A stretch of 33,122 nt of DNA from Pseudomonas monteilii NBRC 103158 = DSM 14164 (GTDB lineage Bacteria; Pseudomonadota; Gammaproteobacteria; Pseudomonadales; Pseudomonadaceae): the NCBI RefSeq assembly GCF_000730605.1, contig NZ_BBIS01000007.1:1-33122 (forward strand). Reading direction: 5' to 3'. Position 1 is the stretch's first letter, and the number at the start of each line of letters is the position of its first letter. The translations under genes were made by a program, and so were the position numbers. Of this stretch, positions 16,232 to 25,348 are shown piece by piece. The notes beneath the pieces were generated by a model. That model searched no databases and had not been told where the DNA came from. It was given only the letters and a program-made list of their open reading frames with translations.

Positions 16232-17686
16232 TTACTGGGCGATGGTCTTCACCGAAACCCCACGCTCGACCGGCGTCGATGTCCGCCCATAAACATCCTC
16301 AAAGCGCTCGATGTCATCCTCGCCCAGGTAGCTACCGGACTGCACCTCGATGATCTCCAGCGGGATCTTGCCCGGGTTGCGCAGGCGGTGGATCGAGGCA
16401 ATCGGAATGTACGTCGACTGGTTCTCGGTCAGCAGGAACACGTTCTCGTCACACGTCACCTCGGCAGTACCCGACACCACGATCCAGTGCTCGGCACGGT
16501 GGTGGTGCATCTGCAGCGACAGGCTGGCGCCCGGCTTGACGGTGATGTGCTTGACCTGGAAGCGGCCGCCCATGTCCACCGAGTCGTACGAGCCCCACGG
16601 GCGATATACTTCCAGGTGGTTCTGGGTTTCCGTGCGGCCCTGTTCGTCCAGGGTCTTGACCATCTGCTTCACGCCCTGGACCTTGTCCTTGTGGGCGATC
16701 ATCATGGCGTCCTTGGTCTCGACCACCACGATGTTTTCCAGGCCGATCACCGACACCAGCTTGCCGTTGCCATGGATCATGCAGTTGCGGCTGTCCTGCA
16801 CCACCACGTCGCCTTTGGTGACGTTGCCGTCCTCGTCCTTTTCATGCACTTCCCACAGTGACGACCAGCAGCCCACGTCGCTCCAGCCGGCCGACATCGG
16901 CACCACGCAGGCGCGTTGGGTTTTTTCCATCACCGCGTAGTCGATGGAGTTGTCCGGGCAGCAGGCGAAGGTGGCTTCGTCGATGCTCAGCACATCGCCG
17001 TCCTCCTGGCTGCGCTCCAGGGCCAGCACGCAGGTGTCATAGATGTCGCCGTCGTGCTTTTTCAGCTCTTCGAGGAAGCGGCTGGCGCGGAACAGGAACA
17101 TGCCGCTGTTCCAGAAGTAGCCACCGGCCTGGACGAACTCGGCGGCGCGTTTTTCATCGGGTTTTTCAACGAACTGTGCCACCCGCGCCACGCCTTCGGG
17201 CAGCAGTGCGTCCTGGCTGGAGCGGATGTAGCCGTAGCCGGTTTCCGGTTTGGTCGCCGGTACGCCGAACAGCACCATCTCGCCGCGCTCGGCGGCCACG
17301 GTGGCCAGGGCCAGTGCGCGTTGCAGGGCTTTCTGGTCATCGATCACATGGTCGGCAGGCAGTACCAGCATCAGCTCGTCACGGCCTTCGTTGACCAGCT
17401 TCATGGCGGCCATGGCCACGGCCGGCGCGGTGTTGCGGCCGAACGGCTCCATCAGGATGCCTTGGGTTTCCAGCTTCAGGGCAGCCAGTTGCTCCTGGAC
17501 GATGAACTTGTGGTCCTTGTTGCAGACCACGATCGGTGTGTCCATGCCTTCGAACACCAGGCGCTCGATGGTTTGCTGGAACAGGGTGTGTTCACCGGTC
17601 AGGGCCAGGAACTGTTTAGGGAACTGCTTGCGCGACAGAGGCCACAGACGCGAACCGCTACCACCAGAAAGAATTACCGGGATCAT
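16232..17686 (-). CDS. algA: AlgA, bifunctional phosphomannose isomerase / GDP-mannose pyrophosphorylase
   Basis: Catalyses fructose-6-P to mannose-6-P and mannose-1-P plus GTP to GDP-mannose, the first and third precursor steps of alginate synthesis. It has 484 residues, close to the P. aeruginosa protein (481). The nucleotidyltransferase half carries LSGGSGSRLWPLSR at the start, GRNTAPA and FVEKPDEK. The C-terminal cupin isomerase half carries the metal-binding QMHHHRAEHWIVVSG and ENQSTYIP. Two adjacent ATGs exist (17689 and 17686). The second has the better spacing from GGAG (7 nt against 4) and matches the family start MIPVILSGG. Last gene of the operon, with the terminator 18 bp downstream. 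Confidence 0.95.
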   Translation of the reverse strand: MIPVILSGGSGSRLWPLSRKQFPKQFLALTGEHTLFQQTIERLVFEGMDTPIVVCNKDHKFIVQEQLAALKLETQGILMEPFGRNTAPAVAMAAMKLVNEGRDELMLVLPADHVIDDQKALQRALALATVAAERGEMVLFGVPATKPETGYGYIRSSQDALLPEGVARVAQFVEKPDEKRAAEFVQAGGYFWNSGMFLFRASRFLEELKKHDGDIYDTCVLALERSQEDGDVLSIDEATFACCPDNSIDYAVMEKTQRACVVPMSAGWSDVGCWSSLWEVHEKDEDGNVTKGDVVVQDSRNCMIHGNGKLVSVIGLENIVVVETKDAMMIAHKDKVQGVKQMVKTLDEQGRTETQNHLEVYRPWGSYDSVDMGGRFQVKHITVKPGASLSLQMHHHRAEHWIVVSGTAEVTCDENVFLLTENQSTYIPIASIHRLRNPGKIPLEIIEVQSGSYLGEDDIERFEDVYGRTSTPVERGVSVKTIAQ

Positions 17687-17721
17687 CATGTTTCTCCAAT
17701 AGTCGTTAATAGGCAGAGGGA

Positions 17722-18369
17722 TCAGTTGCTAGCCACGGGGCGAGTTACCCACACCGGCGACAAGGCGTTGCCGGAACCCGTTACGTACAGCACTGCGGCT
17801 TCGCCGCGCTCCAGGGCGACGGGTTTCACGTCGCCCACTTTCTTGTCGCCTTGGAACAACGCCAGGTTGACCTTCACCGGGTTGATTTCACGTTCGCCAC
17901 GGCCGTTGGCGGCCACCGGCTTGACCACTTCGGTCTTGCCATCGGCGGTTTTCAGGGTCAGCTGCTGGTCGCTCAGGTTCTGCACGCGCACCAGGGCTTT
18001 CTGCTTGTTCTTGAACGGCGGTTCTTCGATCAGTTGCGGGTTGCCGCTGCTGCTGTTGACCAGGGTGTAGTACTTGTCCGAGGCCAGCTTCACCGGCACG
18101 CTCTTGCCGCCAACCTGGGCGGTATAGTCGCCGCCTGGCAGGAAGCTGAAGTCGCTGCTGGCCTGAGCGCCTACCTGTTTGATCTGGGTGTTGCCGACCG
18201 AAGCGGCAGCGGGTGCGCTGGCGGCGTTGTACAGGCGCACGAAGGTCGAACCTTTCGGCGCGCTTGGGCCATACAGGGCGGCGTCGGCACCGGCGAAGGC
18301 CTGCATCGAAGCAAGGGAAAGGCCGGCCGCGAGGGTGAGGGCTTTGGCAATGGAAGTCTTGGTAGTCAT
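17722..18369 (-). CDS. algF: AlgF, periplasmic alginate O-acetylation protein
   Basis: A periplasmic protein required for acetylating alginate, thought to pass acetyl groups or bridge AlgI/AlgJ to AlgX. It has 215 residues (216 in P. aeruginosa). The signal peptide runs to about residue 26 (SMQAFA), followed by ALYGPSAPKGSTFVRLYN and two small beta-domains. I chose the ATG at 18369 because AGGA is 7 nt upstream. The ATG two codons earlier sits almost on top of that Shine-Dalgarno. It lies between algJ (20 nt) and algA, the conserved order. Confidence 0.93.
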   Translation of the reverse strand: MTTKTSIAKALTLAAGLSLASMQAFAGADAALYGPSAPKGSTFVRLYNAASAPAAASVGNTQIKQVGAQASSDFSFLPGGDYTAQVGGKSVPVKLASDKYYTLVNSSSGNPQLIEEPPFKNKQKALVRVQNLSDQQLTLKTADGKTEVVKPVAANGRGEREINPVKVNLALFQGDKKVGDVKPVALERGEAAVLYVTGSGNALSPVWVTRPVASN

Positions 18370-18389
18370 GTGCATTTCCTCTCTATCGT

Positions 18390-19547
18390 TCAGTGGTTCG
18401 TCCGGGTGGACGACAAGGCCAGGTTTTCTTCGGATTTACGGGTGTTCTTCAGCTGCGCGATCCACTGCGGGTCGAAGCTGCTCAAGTCGTTTTTCATGGG
18501 CAGATAACGTTCGGGGAACTCCCACACCACCACCTGTGGTGCGGCGTTCTTGAAGGCGTCGCTTTGCAGGTACTTGAGCATTGGCAGCAGCGGGCCGTGG
18601 CCGTCTTCGGCGTAGTTGGCCACGTCGCTGCGCAGCGCTTGTTGCAGCGCACCAAGGAAGTTCCAGTGCGGGTTGGCGCTGTAGCTGGTGCCCACCAGCG
18701 CTACCGGGATCTCGTTGTTGGCAAATAGCGCGTCGTCGCCGTCAGCCGCTGCTTCTGCCGGGCGGGTGGTGCGTTGTTGCAGGTTGTCCGGGGTTGGCAG
18801 CAGGTTGCTGAACAGCGGGTCGAGCGGCAGGAAGTTGGTCAGGTCGCCTTTGTAGGGCGCAGTGCTGCCGGCTTCGGTCACGAAGGTTTGCGGGTCGCCG
18901 TTGAGCAGGTTCTGTCGGCTTACGGCTTCAGCCAGCGCCTGCGCTGCCACTTCGGCGCCCATCGGCGTCCAGTGGGTGTCGGTGCGCAGGAAAACCTGGC
19001 CACGGGCCTTGGCTTGTTCCATGGCCGCTTGCAGGTCGGGGGCGAACACGTTGGCCTGGCGCACCTGAGCATGGAACTGGTTGTACAGGTCGTCGTGCAG
19101 GCTGGCCGGTTGCTCCTTGCCCAGGTATTCCGAATAGATACGCGCCTTGGCTGGCACGATGGCCAGCACCAGCTGGCTGCCGTGCTGCTGCAAGGTGTCG
19201 CGTACGCCGCGGATCAGCGCCAGGTTTTCCTGCATCAGTTGCTCGGCACCGGCGGTGGGCTTGAACTCTTCGTCGCTGAACAGCCACTGGTCGCGGCCCA
19301 GCACCACACCGGGGCGGCCTTCGTTGAACAGCTTGAAGTCCAGCGCGGCCCAGAGGTTGGTGCCAAGGCGCTTGATCGGGAACTGCTCGTCGTAGTGGGT
19401 TTCGGCGGCCTTGGCCAGCTTGCCGTTGAGCACGGTCATCTGCTCGGTACGCTGGAAGCTTTGCAGGCCACCGGTGGACCACACGCCCATGCCCACCAGC
19501 AAGCCGAGGAACGACAGTGAATACGTGATGCGTAAAGTACGGTTCAT
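18390..19547 (-). CDS. algJ: AlgJ, alginate O-acetyltransferase (SGNH-like)
   Basis: A 385-residue inner-membrane-anchored periplasmic acetyltransferase. The N-terminal anchor is about residues 7-25. The SGNH-type catalytic residues are at Asp190 and His192 (RTDTHWTPMG) and Ser288 (VGTSYSA), the same numbers I recall for P. aeruginosa AlgJ. AlgJ has acetylesterase activity but hardly binds polymer, so it is believed to relay acetyl groups from AlgI to AlgX. The algI stop codon (19558-19560) provides part of its GAGG Shine-Dalgarno, so the two are coupled. Confidence 0.95.
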   Translation of the reverse strand: MNRTLRITYSLSFLGLLVGMGVWSTGGLQSFQRTEQMTVLNGKLAKAAETHYDEQFPIKRLGTNLWAALDFKLFNEGRPGVVLGRDQWLFSDEEFKPTAGAEQLMQENLALIRGVRDTLQQHGSQLVLAIVPAKARIYSEYLGKEQPASLHDDLYNQFHAQVRQANVFAPDLQAAMEQAKARGQVFLRTDTHWTPMGAEVAAQALAEAVSRQNLLNGDPQTFVTEAGSTAPYKGDLTNFLPLDPLFSNLLPTPDNLQQRTTRPAEAAADGDDALFANNEIPVALVGTSYSANPHWNFLGALQQALRSDVANYAEDGHGPLLPMLKYLQSDAFKNAAPQVVVWEFPERYLPMKNDLSSFDPQWIAQLKNTRKSEENLALSSTRTNH

Positions 19548-19557
19548 GTCATCGGCC

Positions 19558-21015
19558 TCAGAACTGGAAGTACAGGAACGGCGAGTAGCTTTGCGCCGAG
19601 AGCTTGAGGATCGAGGCCACGAACAGCAGCAGCACCAGGGCGCGGGTCATCACCCGGGTCCAGTCCAGGCCGATCGAGCCGTCAGTGTTGACCTGCACCG
19701 GGGTCGCCTTGGGCGAAGGCTTGGCATTGCGGTAGAAGTCGCGCAGGCCGAAGAACGCCAGGGTGAGGTAGGCGATCACCAGGGTGGCCACTTGCAGGCC
19801 GGTCAGTTGGGCACGGTTGAGTTCCGACAGCTGCCAGTCGCCAAAGCTGAACATGGCGCCGTACATGCGGCCGGCCACGTGCAGGTTTTCGGCGCGGAAG
19901 ATCACCCAGCCGACCACCACCAGCAGGAAGGTGAAGGCCCATTTCACCGGGTTGAAGCGCTGCGGGTTGGTGTCGATGCCCAGCGCACGCTCAATGGCCA
20001 GCCACATGCCGTGCCAGGCACCCCAGATGATGTAGGTGAAGTTGGCGCCGTGCCACAGGCCGCCCAACAGCATGGTCAGGAACAGGTTGCGGTAAGTGTT
20101 GAAGGTGCCTTTGCGGTTACCGCCCAAGGTGATGTACAGGTAGTCGCGCAGCCAGGTCGACAGGCTGATGTGCCAGCGCCGCCAGAACTCCGTGATCGAC
20201 TGGCTGATGTAGGGCTGCTTGAAGTTCTCCATGAAGCGGAAGCCCATCATCAGGCCCAGGCCGATGGCCATGTCGCTGTAGCCGCTGAAGTCGAAGTACA
20301 GCTGCGCGGTGTAGGCCAGCGCGCCCAGCCAGGCGTCGCCCGTGGTCGGGTTTTGCAGGGCGAAGCAGTGGTCGGCCACCACCGCCAGGGTGTCGGCAAT
20401 GAACACTTTCTTGATGAAGCCCTGCATGAAGCGGGTGCAACCTTCGGAGAACTTGTCCAGGGTGTGGGTGCGGTTGTTGAACTGGTCGACCAGGTCCTTG
20501 AAGCGCAACACGGGGCCGGCGATCAGGTGCGGGAAGATCGCCACGAACGCTGCAAAGTCGATGAGGTTGCGGGTAGCCGGGGTGTCGCCACGGTACACGT
20601 CGATGATGTAGCTGATCGACTCGAAGATGTAGAACGAGATACCGATCGGCAGCAGCACGTGGGTGAGGATGAACGGCTCCAGGCCGAACGAGCTGATGAT
20701 CGCGTTCAGGCTTTCGACACCGAAGTTGGCGTACTTGAAGTAGCCAAGGATTGCCAGGTCGACGCCCACGCCCAGCAGCAGCCAGCGCTGGGCCGGCTTG
20801 GTGCGCACGCCGGCGGCGCCGACTTTAAGGCCGATCCAGTAGTTCCACAGGGTGACCCCGGCGAACAGGGCCAGGAAGTCCACCCGCCACCAGGCATAGA
20901 AGATGTAGCTGGCGACCAGCAGTAGCAGGTTGCGATAGCGTTGCCCGCTCAAGTAGTACAGGCCGAGGAAGATCGGCAAGAACAGGAACAGGAACACGTT
21001 GGACGAGAAGACCAT
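19558..21015 (-). CDS. algI: AlgI, MBOAT-family acetyl-transfer membrane protein
   Basis: A 485-residue polytopic inner-membrane protein of the MBOAT family, which takes acetyl groups from a cytoplasmic donor and passes them across the membrane for alginate O-acetylation. The essential MBOAT histidine is His322 (GGLWHGANFTY), with a second conserved His at 335 (WGAWHG). QLYFDFSGYSDMAIG and ITEFWRRWHISLSTWLRDY are family signatures. A strong Shine-Dalgarno (AAGGAG) precedes the ATG at 21015. It is separated from algL by a 189-bp structured gap, unlike the tight spacing elsewhere in the operon. Confidence 0.96.
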   Translation of the reverse strand: MVFSSNVFLFLFLPIFLGLYYLSGQRYRNLLLLVASYIFYAWWRVDFLALFAGVTLWNYWIGLKVGAAGVRTKPAQRWLLLGVGVDLAILGYFKYANFGVESLNAIISSFGLEPFILTHVLLPIGISFYIFESISYIIDVYRGDTPATRNLIDFAAFVAIFPHLIAGPVLRFKDLVDQFNNRTHTLDKFSEGCTRFMQGFIKKVFIADTLAVVADHCFALQNPTTGDAWLGALAYTAQLYFDFSGYSDMAIGLGLMMGFRFMENFKQPYISQSITEFWRRWHISLSTWLRDYLYITLGGNRKGTFNTYRNLFLTMLLGGLWHGANFTYIIWGAWHGMWLAIERALGIDTNPQRFNPVKWAFTFLLVVVGWVIFRAENLHVAGRMYGAMFSFGDWQLSELNRAQLTGLQVATLVIAYLTLAFFGLRDFYRNAKPSPKATPVQVNTDGSIGLDWTRVMTRALVLLLFVASILKLSAQSYSPFLYFQF

Positions 21016-21064
21016 CCCGGTTCTCCTTTTTGTTCACAGCATCCGGGGCACAGCGCCCCCCAAA

Positions 21065-21086
21065 CCCCCCACACAAATGTGGGGGG
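21065..21086. other. Perfect 9-bp G/C hairpin upstream of algI
   Basis: CCCCCCACA (21065-21073) pairs with TGTGGGGGG (21078-21086) across a CAAA loop. It lies on the algI side of the algL-algI gap. No adequate T-run follows on either strand, so it is a stability or processing candidate rather than a normal terminator. Confidence 0.65.
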
Positions 21087-21096
21087 CTACCTAGAT

Positions 21097-21197
21097 CCCT
21101 GTAGGAGCTGGCTTGCCTGCGATGCAAGGCGAAGTCTTGCCCAGCCATTGTCGGGTCCGCTTCGCGGCCCATCGCAGGCAAGCCAGCTCCTACAGGG
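21097..21197. repeat. Long perfect REP-like inverted repeat inside the alginate operon
   Basis: Arms 21097-21123 and 21171-21197 are a perfect 27-bp inverted repeat, each containing GTAGGAGCTGGCTTGCC or its complement. A nested stem GCGAAG/CTTCGC lies at 21129-21134 and 21160-21165. It is the same repeat family as 13741-13836. It lies entirely between algL (ends 21205) and algI (starts 21015). Confidence 0.88.
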
Positions 21198-21204
21198 TTT
21201 TGCG

Positions 21205-22308
21205 TTACTTCTTGGTGTCTGCGCTCGGGTCATAGACCCGGGTCAGGTTGCCGCCGAGCCTGAAACTGTCGAATGGCTGCATGCCGTGCTTGCGTTCGAG
21301 CGTGTCACCCACGCACTGGTACAGCGCGCACCACGGTTCGAGCCAGGCGTACTTGCTGTCGACCTTGAGGTCTTTCATGTCTTGCTTTTCGCCTGCGCGT
21401 TCCGCGAAGTGCTTAGGATCGCGAGCGCCGTACAGCACGCCTTCCCCCAGGCGCTGCAGGGCAAAGTTGTTTTCGCTGCGCAGGTCCACACCGTTGGCCT
21501 TGGCAAAGCTGGCGATCATCGCCAGCGGTGGCAGGGCGTAGTTGTGGTAGGCCAGGGCGCGCTGCTTGCGCTTGATCTCGTTGGGCAAGAAGCCCTGCTC
21601 GTCGACCTGGTTGGCGCCGATCTTGTATTCCTTCACGGCCCAGTCGAACAGGTCGCGGCGGTTGGTCGCCACCGAGGTGGCCATGACTGACCAGGCGGCC
21701 CAGTAGCTGTGGTTGTTGATCTTCGCCAGCGGCAGGTTGCTCCAATCGCGCACGGTTTGCTCTGCAAGGCGGGCGAACCATTTTTCGATCAGCTCGGCCT
21801 CGGCCTGGTGCGCGGCCAGCGGCTGCGAGTTGGAGAACTTCAGGCGCAGCCAAGAACCACTCATGCTGCCCAACGCCCATTTGCGCATGGATTTGCCGGT
21901 GTGGTTGTAGTCGGTGGACATCAGCGCATCGGCACGCGCCCAGGTGCCCAACCAGGTCAGGGCGCAGTCGAGTTGTGCCGGGCGTCCGTCGCGCATGTAC
22001 TGGTTGACCATCTTGGCCACGCCACGCTCCAGGGTGGTGATGTCCTTGGTGGAATCGCGGAAGGCCTGCTCTGAATCCTCGTTGAGGGTTGCCCGGGCAC
22101 TGTCCGAACCTTCGTACTTGCTGCGGAACTGCAGCGCACCGGTGTACGGCTTGGGCGTTGCTTCGCAGCGGAAGTTACCGTCGCCGGTCTTGAGCTTTTC
22201 GATCCCCTCGTAGTACCCCTGGGGGGGTACCAGCGCGGCGTGCGCGGCCCCCCCGAACAGGGCCAGCGCGAGCAGGGCGGGGCGGAAGATTCGCTTGAAG
22301 GTGGTCAT
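21205..22308 (-). CDS. algL: AlgL, periplasmic alginate lyase
   Basis: A polymannuronate lyase that clears misplaced polymer from the periplasm. It has 367 residues, the same length as in P. aeruginosa. The signal peptide ends about residue 24 (GAAHA). Catalytic elements include NNHSYWAAW with His200 and the Tyr254 region ([11 protein letters not shown]), matching His202 and Tyr256 of the P. aeruginosa enzyme with an offset of two. I chose the ATG at 22308, with GAGG 8 nt upstream. A GTG at 22320 overlaps the algX stop and is less likely. Eight bases separate it from algX. A structured 189-bp gap follows. Confidence 0.95.
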   Translation of the reverse strand: MTTFKRIFRPALLALALFGGAAHAALVPPQGYYEGIEKLKTGDGNFRCEATPKPYTGALQFRSKYEGSDSARATLNEDSEQAFRDSTKDITTLERGVAKMVNQYMRDGRPAQLDCALTWLGTWARADALMSTDYNHTGKSMRKWALGSMSGSWLRLKFSNSQPLAAHQAEAELIEKWFARLAEQTVRDWSNLPLAKINNHSYWAAWSVMATSVATNRRDLFDWAVKEYKIGANQVDEQGFLPNEIKRKQRALAYHNYALPPLAMIASFAKANGVDLRSENNFALQRLGEGVLYGARDPKHFAERAGEKQDMKDLKVDSKYAWLEPWCALYQCVGDTLERKHGMQPFDSFRLGGNLTRVYDPSADTKK

Positions 22309-22316
22309 GGGTCGCC

Positions 22317-23759
22317 TCACTGGCCGGCCTGCGCGGTTTGCGCGGGCACGGCGAAGTTGTTGCGTTTGCAGAGCTTGGCTTCGACTTTCTGGGTGCCGCT
22401 TTCCGGGCCTTGCACCTCGAAGGCCAGCAGGCTCTGGCTGGCCCAGTCCTCGTCTTCACGCATCTGGAAGACAAAGCGGCCGTCGGTGTCGGAGGTTTCC
22501 GGTTTTTCCAGCTTGATGTCTTCGTGGCGGCCGTTGAGGTACCACAGGGTGGCCTGCAATACCTTCACCGACGGGTCTTCGAACTTCACGTCCATCTGCA
22601 GGTTGCGGTTGATCAGGTCTTTGATCACGCCGCCCTTGCCGTTGACCATCAGCTCGTTCTTGCCGGGCTTGAGGGTGGTGCTGGCGCTCATTAGCGCCGG
22701 GCGGTCGTCGCAGCCGTTGTCGAGCAGGCCGAGGATTTGCCGCCAGATGGTTTCCTGGTCCAGGCGGTACAGCGGGGAGAACTCCCAGATCAGGATCTTC
22801 GGCGGGTTCTTCTGGAATTCCTCGCTGCCCAGGTACTGGATCATCGAACCTTCCAGGCCTCCGCCGGGGAAGGCGACGTTGAGCACGTCGGCACCGATGT
22901 ACTGTTCGAGGAAGCCCGAGAAGTTGTAGTTCTTGCCACTGTGGCTGGTGCCGACCAGGGTGATCTGCGCGTTGCCACTGTCACCGAACAGGTCGTCGCC
23001 ACCGCCGCTGGAGCCTTTCGGCTCGGTAGCGAACTGGTCCATGTACTGCACTGCATAGCTGGTGCCGCAGAGCTGGCCGGCGACGTTGTGCAGGGTGCCG
23101 GTCTTGCCCATGCGCCCGGATTTTTTCGTTTCGAATTCCTTGCGCGGGATGCCTTCGAAGGCCGGCATGTGGTGCACGGTGTCGGCCACGATCTTGGCCG
23201 CGCGCTCGGCGCCGTAAGGTGTCCAGTGCTGGTCGCCACGGAAGTAGAAGTCCTTGCCCTGGTCGGCGGCGGCCAGCTGTTCGTTGGTCAGCGGCGACAG
23301 GTCGGGCACGTTGTAGCCCATGCTTGCAAAGCGCTTGAGCATGGCCTGGTAGTTGCCCAGCGCCTTCTGGTAATCGAAGGCAGCTTTCTCGGCCGGGTTG
23401 AGCATGTTGCGGTTCACCAGGCCACGGGTCGGCTGGTAGACCACCACCAGTTCCACGCCGCGCTTCTTGAACGCGTCGTGCACCTGCTGCAGGCGTTTGT
23501 AGCCGGCCGGGGTGGTGTTGAACTCGGTGCGCAGGTCTTCGCGGGTACGGAAAAGCCAGTCCCCTTTGGCCTGCACCAGCGTGGTGAAGTTTTGCTGGTA
23601 ACGGGTGGTGTAGCGGCTGGCGTCATGCGCTTCAGGGCACAGCTGGCAGCACGGCTCGGCGGTGAAGGTGGGGGCCTTCACGTCGTCGGCGCGCACGCCC
23701 TGGCTGATCGCCAGAAGGGCGGCGGACAGGCCCAGCAGTTTCATCAGGTGTGGGGTCAT
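22317..23759 (-). CDS. algX: AlgX, terminal alginate O-acetyltransferase
   Basis: A 480-residue periplasmic protein that binds alginate through a C-terminal carbohydrate-binding module and transfers acetyl groups onto mannuronate. The signal peptide ends about residue 24 (GVRA). The SGNH-like domain has Asp176 and His178 ([11 protein letters not shown]) and Ser272 (VGTSHSG). It is a paralogue of AlgJ (DTHWTPMG and GTSYS). Cysteines cluster near the mature N-terminus (PCCQLC). The start is ATG 23759 with AAGGA about 11 nt upstream, a rather long spacing. It lies 13 nt after algG. Confidence 0.95.
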   Translation of the reverse strand: MTPHLMKLLGLSAALLAISQGVRADDVKAPTFTAEPCCQLCPEAHDASRYTTRYQQNFTTLVQAKGDWLFRTREDLRTEFNTTPAGYKRLQQVHDAFKKRGVELVVVYQPTRGLVNRNMLNPAEKAAFDYQKALGNYQAMLKRFASMGYNVPDLSPLTNEQLAAADQGKDFYFRGDQHWTPYGAERAAKIVADTVHHMPAFEGIPRKEFETKKSGRMGKTGTLHNVAGQLCGTSYAVQYMDQFATEPKGSSGGGDDLFGDSGNAQITLVGTSHSGKNYNFSGFLEQYIGADVLNVAFPGGGLEGSMIQYLGSEEFQKNPPKILIWEFSPLYRLDQETIWRQILGLLDNGCDDRPALMSASTTLKPGKNELMVNGKGGVIKDLINRNLQMDVKFEDPSVKVLQATLWYLNGRHEDIKLEKPETSDTDGRFVFQMREDEDWASQSLLAFEVQGPESGTQKVEAKLCKRNNFAVPAQTAQAGQ

Positions 23760-23772
23760 GGTCTGGGCTTCC

Positions 23773-25332
23773 TTAATCGATCATTTCGGTCTGGCGTTCG
23801 ACCGGGTCGATCAGCACAGCCTTTTGCTGGCGTACCAGCAGGTCGAGGATTTCGTCCTGGCGTTCGCCCAGGATGCCGTTGAGGCTGATACCGCTGGCCT
23901 TGCGCGGGGCGAGCATCGAAACCTTGTACAGCTCGACCGACAGCGGCGAGTCGATCGACAGCGGGCCGGAGCCGTTGGCCGTCAGCTCACCGCCCACCAG
24001 GATCAGCGACACCTTGGTGTCGAACGGGTCCAGGGCGATATCGCGGTCGGTGTCGGACAGGTCTTTGATGTGGCCGTACACGCCCACCAGGCCGTTGGCC
24101 ATGGCGATGTTTTCGTACAGGCGGATGTTCACGCTGTTACGCACGCGGATGCCGTGGCGGCGGTTGTTGATCAGCTTGTTGCCCCAGATCAGGTTGTCGC
24201 CGCTTTCGTACAGGGTGATGCCGTCGGTGTGGTTGCGGTAGATCTCGTTGTAGGCGATCAGGTTGTTGACGCTGTTACGGTCGATCACCACACCCGAGAG
24301 CTTGTTGTCGTAGCTCTTGTTGTTGATGATCCAGCTGTCGTTCACCTCACGCGAAACGATGATGCCGTGCTTCTTCTTGGTGCCGTACACCGTGTTGCCG
24401 GCGATGATCAGGCGGTGCGAGCGGTCGTGCGGGTCGATGCCGTAGACGATGTTGTCGCGGTAGGTGCTGTCCTTCACCACGAAGTCCTGGGTTTCGTAGC
24501 AATAGAAGCCGTACCACATGTCGCTGAACTCAGAGCCGATGATCCAGCCGGTGGGTTCCGGTCGGCCCATGCGCTTGGCCATGTTCGGCGTGTACTGCGA
24601 GATGCTCACACCATACGATTTGGACTTGGCGTAGCCGAAGCTGGCCATCTTCGTATTGACGATGTAAGTCTCGGTACCGCCCCACGACAGCAGGAACGGG
24701 CGGAATTCCTTGGGCGAGCGGAAGGTCGCCGGGCCGTTGTCCTTCTCGCGCCAGCCGGTCACCTGGGTGTCGGTGACGAACAGCTTGCCGTCGTTGACCA
24801 GGAACGAACCGCCCTCCTGGGACAGGCGCAACTGCTTGACCTTGCCGTCGATCTCGAGGATGCCCTTTTGCCCGACCACAATTGGCAGGCGCGCCAGGTA
24901 CACGCCCGGCTCGACTTCGCTGAGGTACTGCTTGGGCACCTTCTTGCTCAGCTCCACCAGGTCGACATGGCCGTCATCGACGAAAATCGCCTGGGGTATA
25001 CCGTGCTGGCGTTGCACCCACTCGGCCGCCTTGTTGTCGCCGCCGACGAACTCCTTGAGGGTGTCCTCCTGGAACATGCGGCGCAGGCTGACCTTGCCCT
25101 TGTGGCTGCGGTCGATCTTCTTCTGCACCGCCTCGGCGGTGAAGCCGGTCAGGTCGGGCAGCTTTGGCGGGTCCATCTGCAGCGGCTCGATTGGCGCGCT
25201 GGCCACGGTATAGGTCTTGGCCTGCTGCAGTTCCTTGGCAATCACCTGGGGTTCTGCGGCGGCGACCAGGCCGCTGGCCAGCAGCAAGGCGCTGGCCAAC
25301 AGGCTGTGACGTAAGTGCGGGTGAAGGTTCAT
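23773..25332 (-). CDS. algG: AlgG, periplasmic mannuronan C5-epimerase
   Basis: Converts mannuronate to guluronate residues in the growing polymer and protects it as part of the periplasmic scaffold. It has 519 residues with a signal peptide to about residue 26 (VAAA). A right-handed parallel beta-helix (CASH repeats, about residues 210-440) contains the catalytic motif DPHD at 300-303, His302 being the likely base. Asn-rich beta-helix rungs such as NNKSYDNKLSG and NRRHGIRVRNS are visible. The ATG at 25332 has GGAG 8 nt upstream, and it lies 16 nt after algE. Confidence 0.96.
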   Translation of the reverse strand: MNLHPHLRHSLLASALLLASGLVAAAEPQVIAKELQQAKTYTVASAPIEPLQMDPPKLPDLTGFTAEAVQKKIDRSHKGKVSLRRMFQEDTLKEFVGGDNKAAEWVQRQHGIPQAIFVDDGHVDLVELSKKVPKQYLSEVEPGVYLARLPIVVGQKGILEIDGKVKQLRLSQEGGSFLVNDGKLFVTDTQVTGWREKDNGPATFRSPKEFRPFLLSWGGTETYIVNTKMASFGYAKSKSYGVSISQYTPNMAKRMGRPEPTGWIIGSEFSDMWYGFYCYETQDFVVKDSTYRDNIVYGIDPHDRSHRLIIAGNTVYGTKKKHGIIVSREVNDSWIINNKSYDNKLSGVVIDRNSVNNLIAYNEIYRNHTDGITLYESGDNLIWGNKLINNRRHGIRVRNSVNIRLYENIAMANGLVGVYGHIKDLSDTDRDIALDPFDTKVSLILVGGELTANGSGPLSIDSPLSVELYKVSMLAPRKASGISLNGILGERQDEILDLLVRQQKAVLIDPVERQTEMID

Positions 25333-25348
25333 CAGGTTTCTCCCGGCC

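Noticed and set aside
21835..21840. GAACTT on the plus strand as an AlgU-type -35
   Set aside because: It lies inside algL in antisense and no TCTGA-like -10 occurs 16-17 bp downstream.
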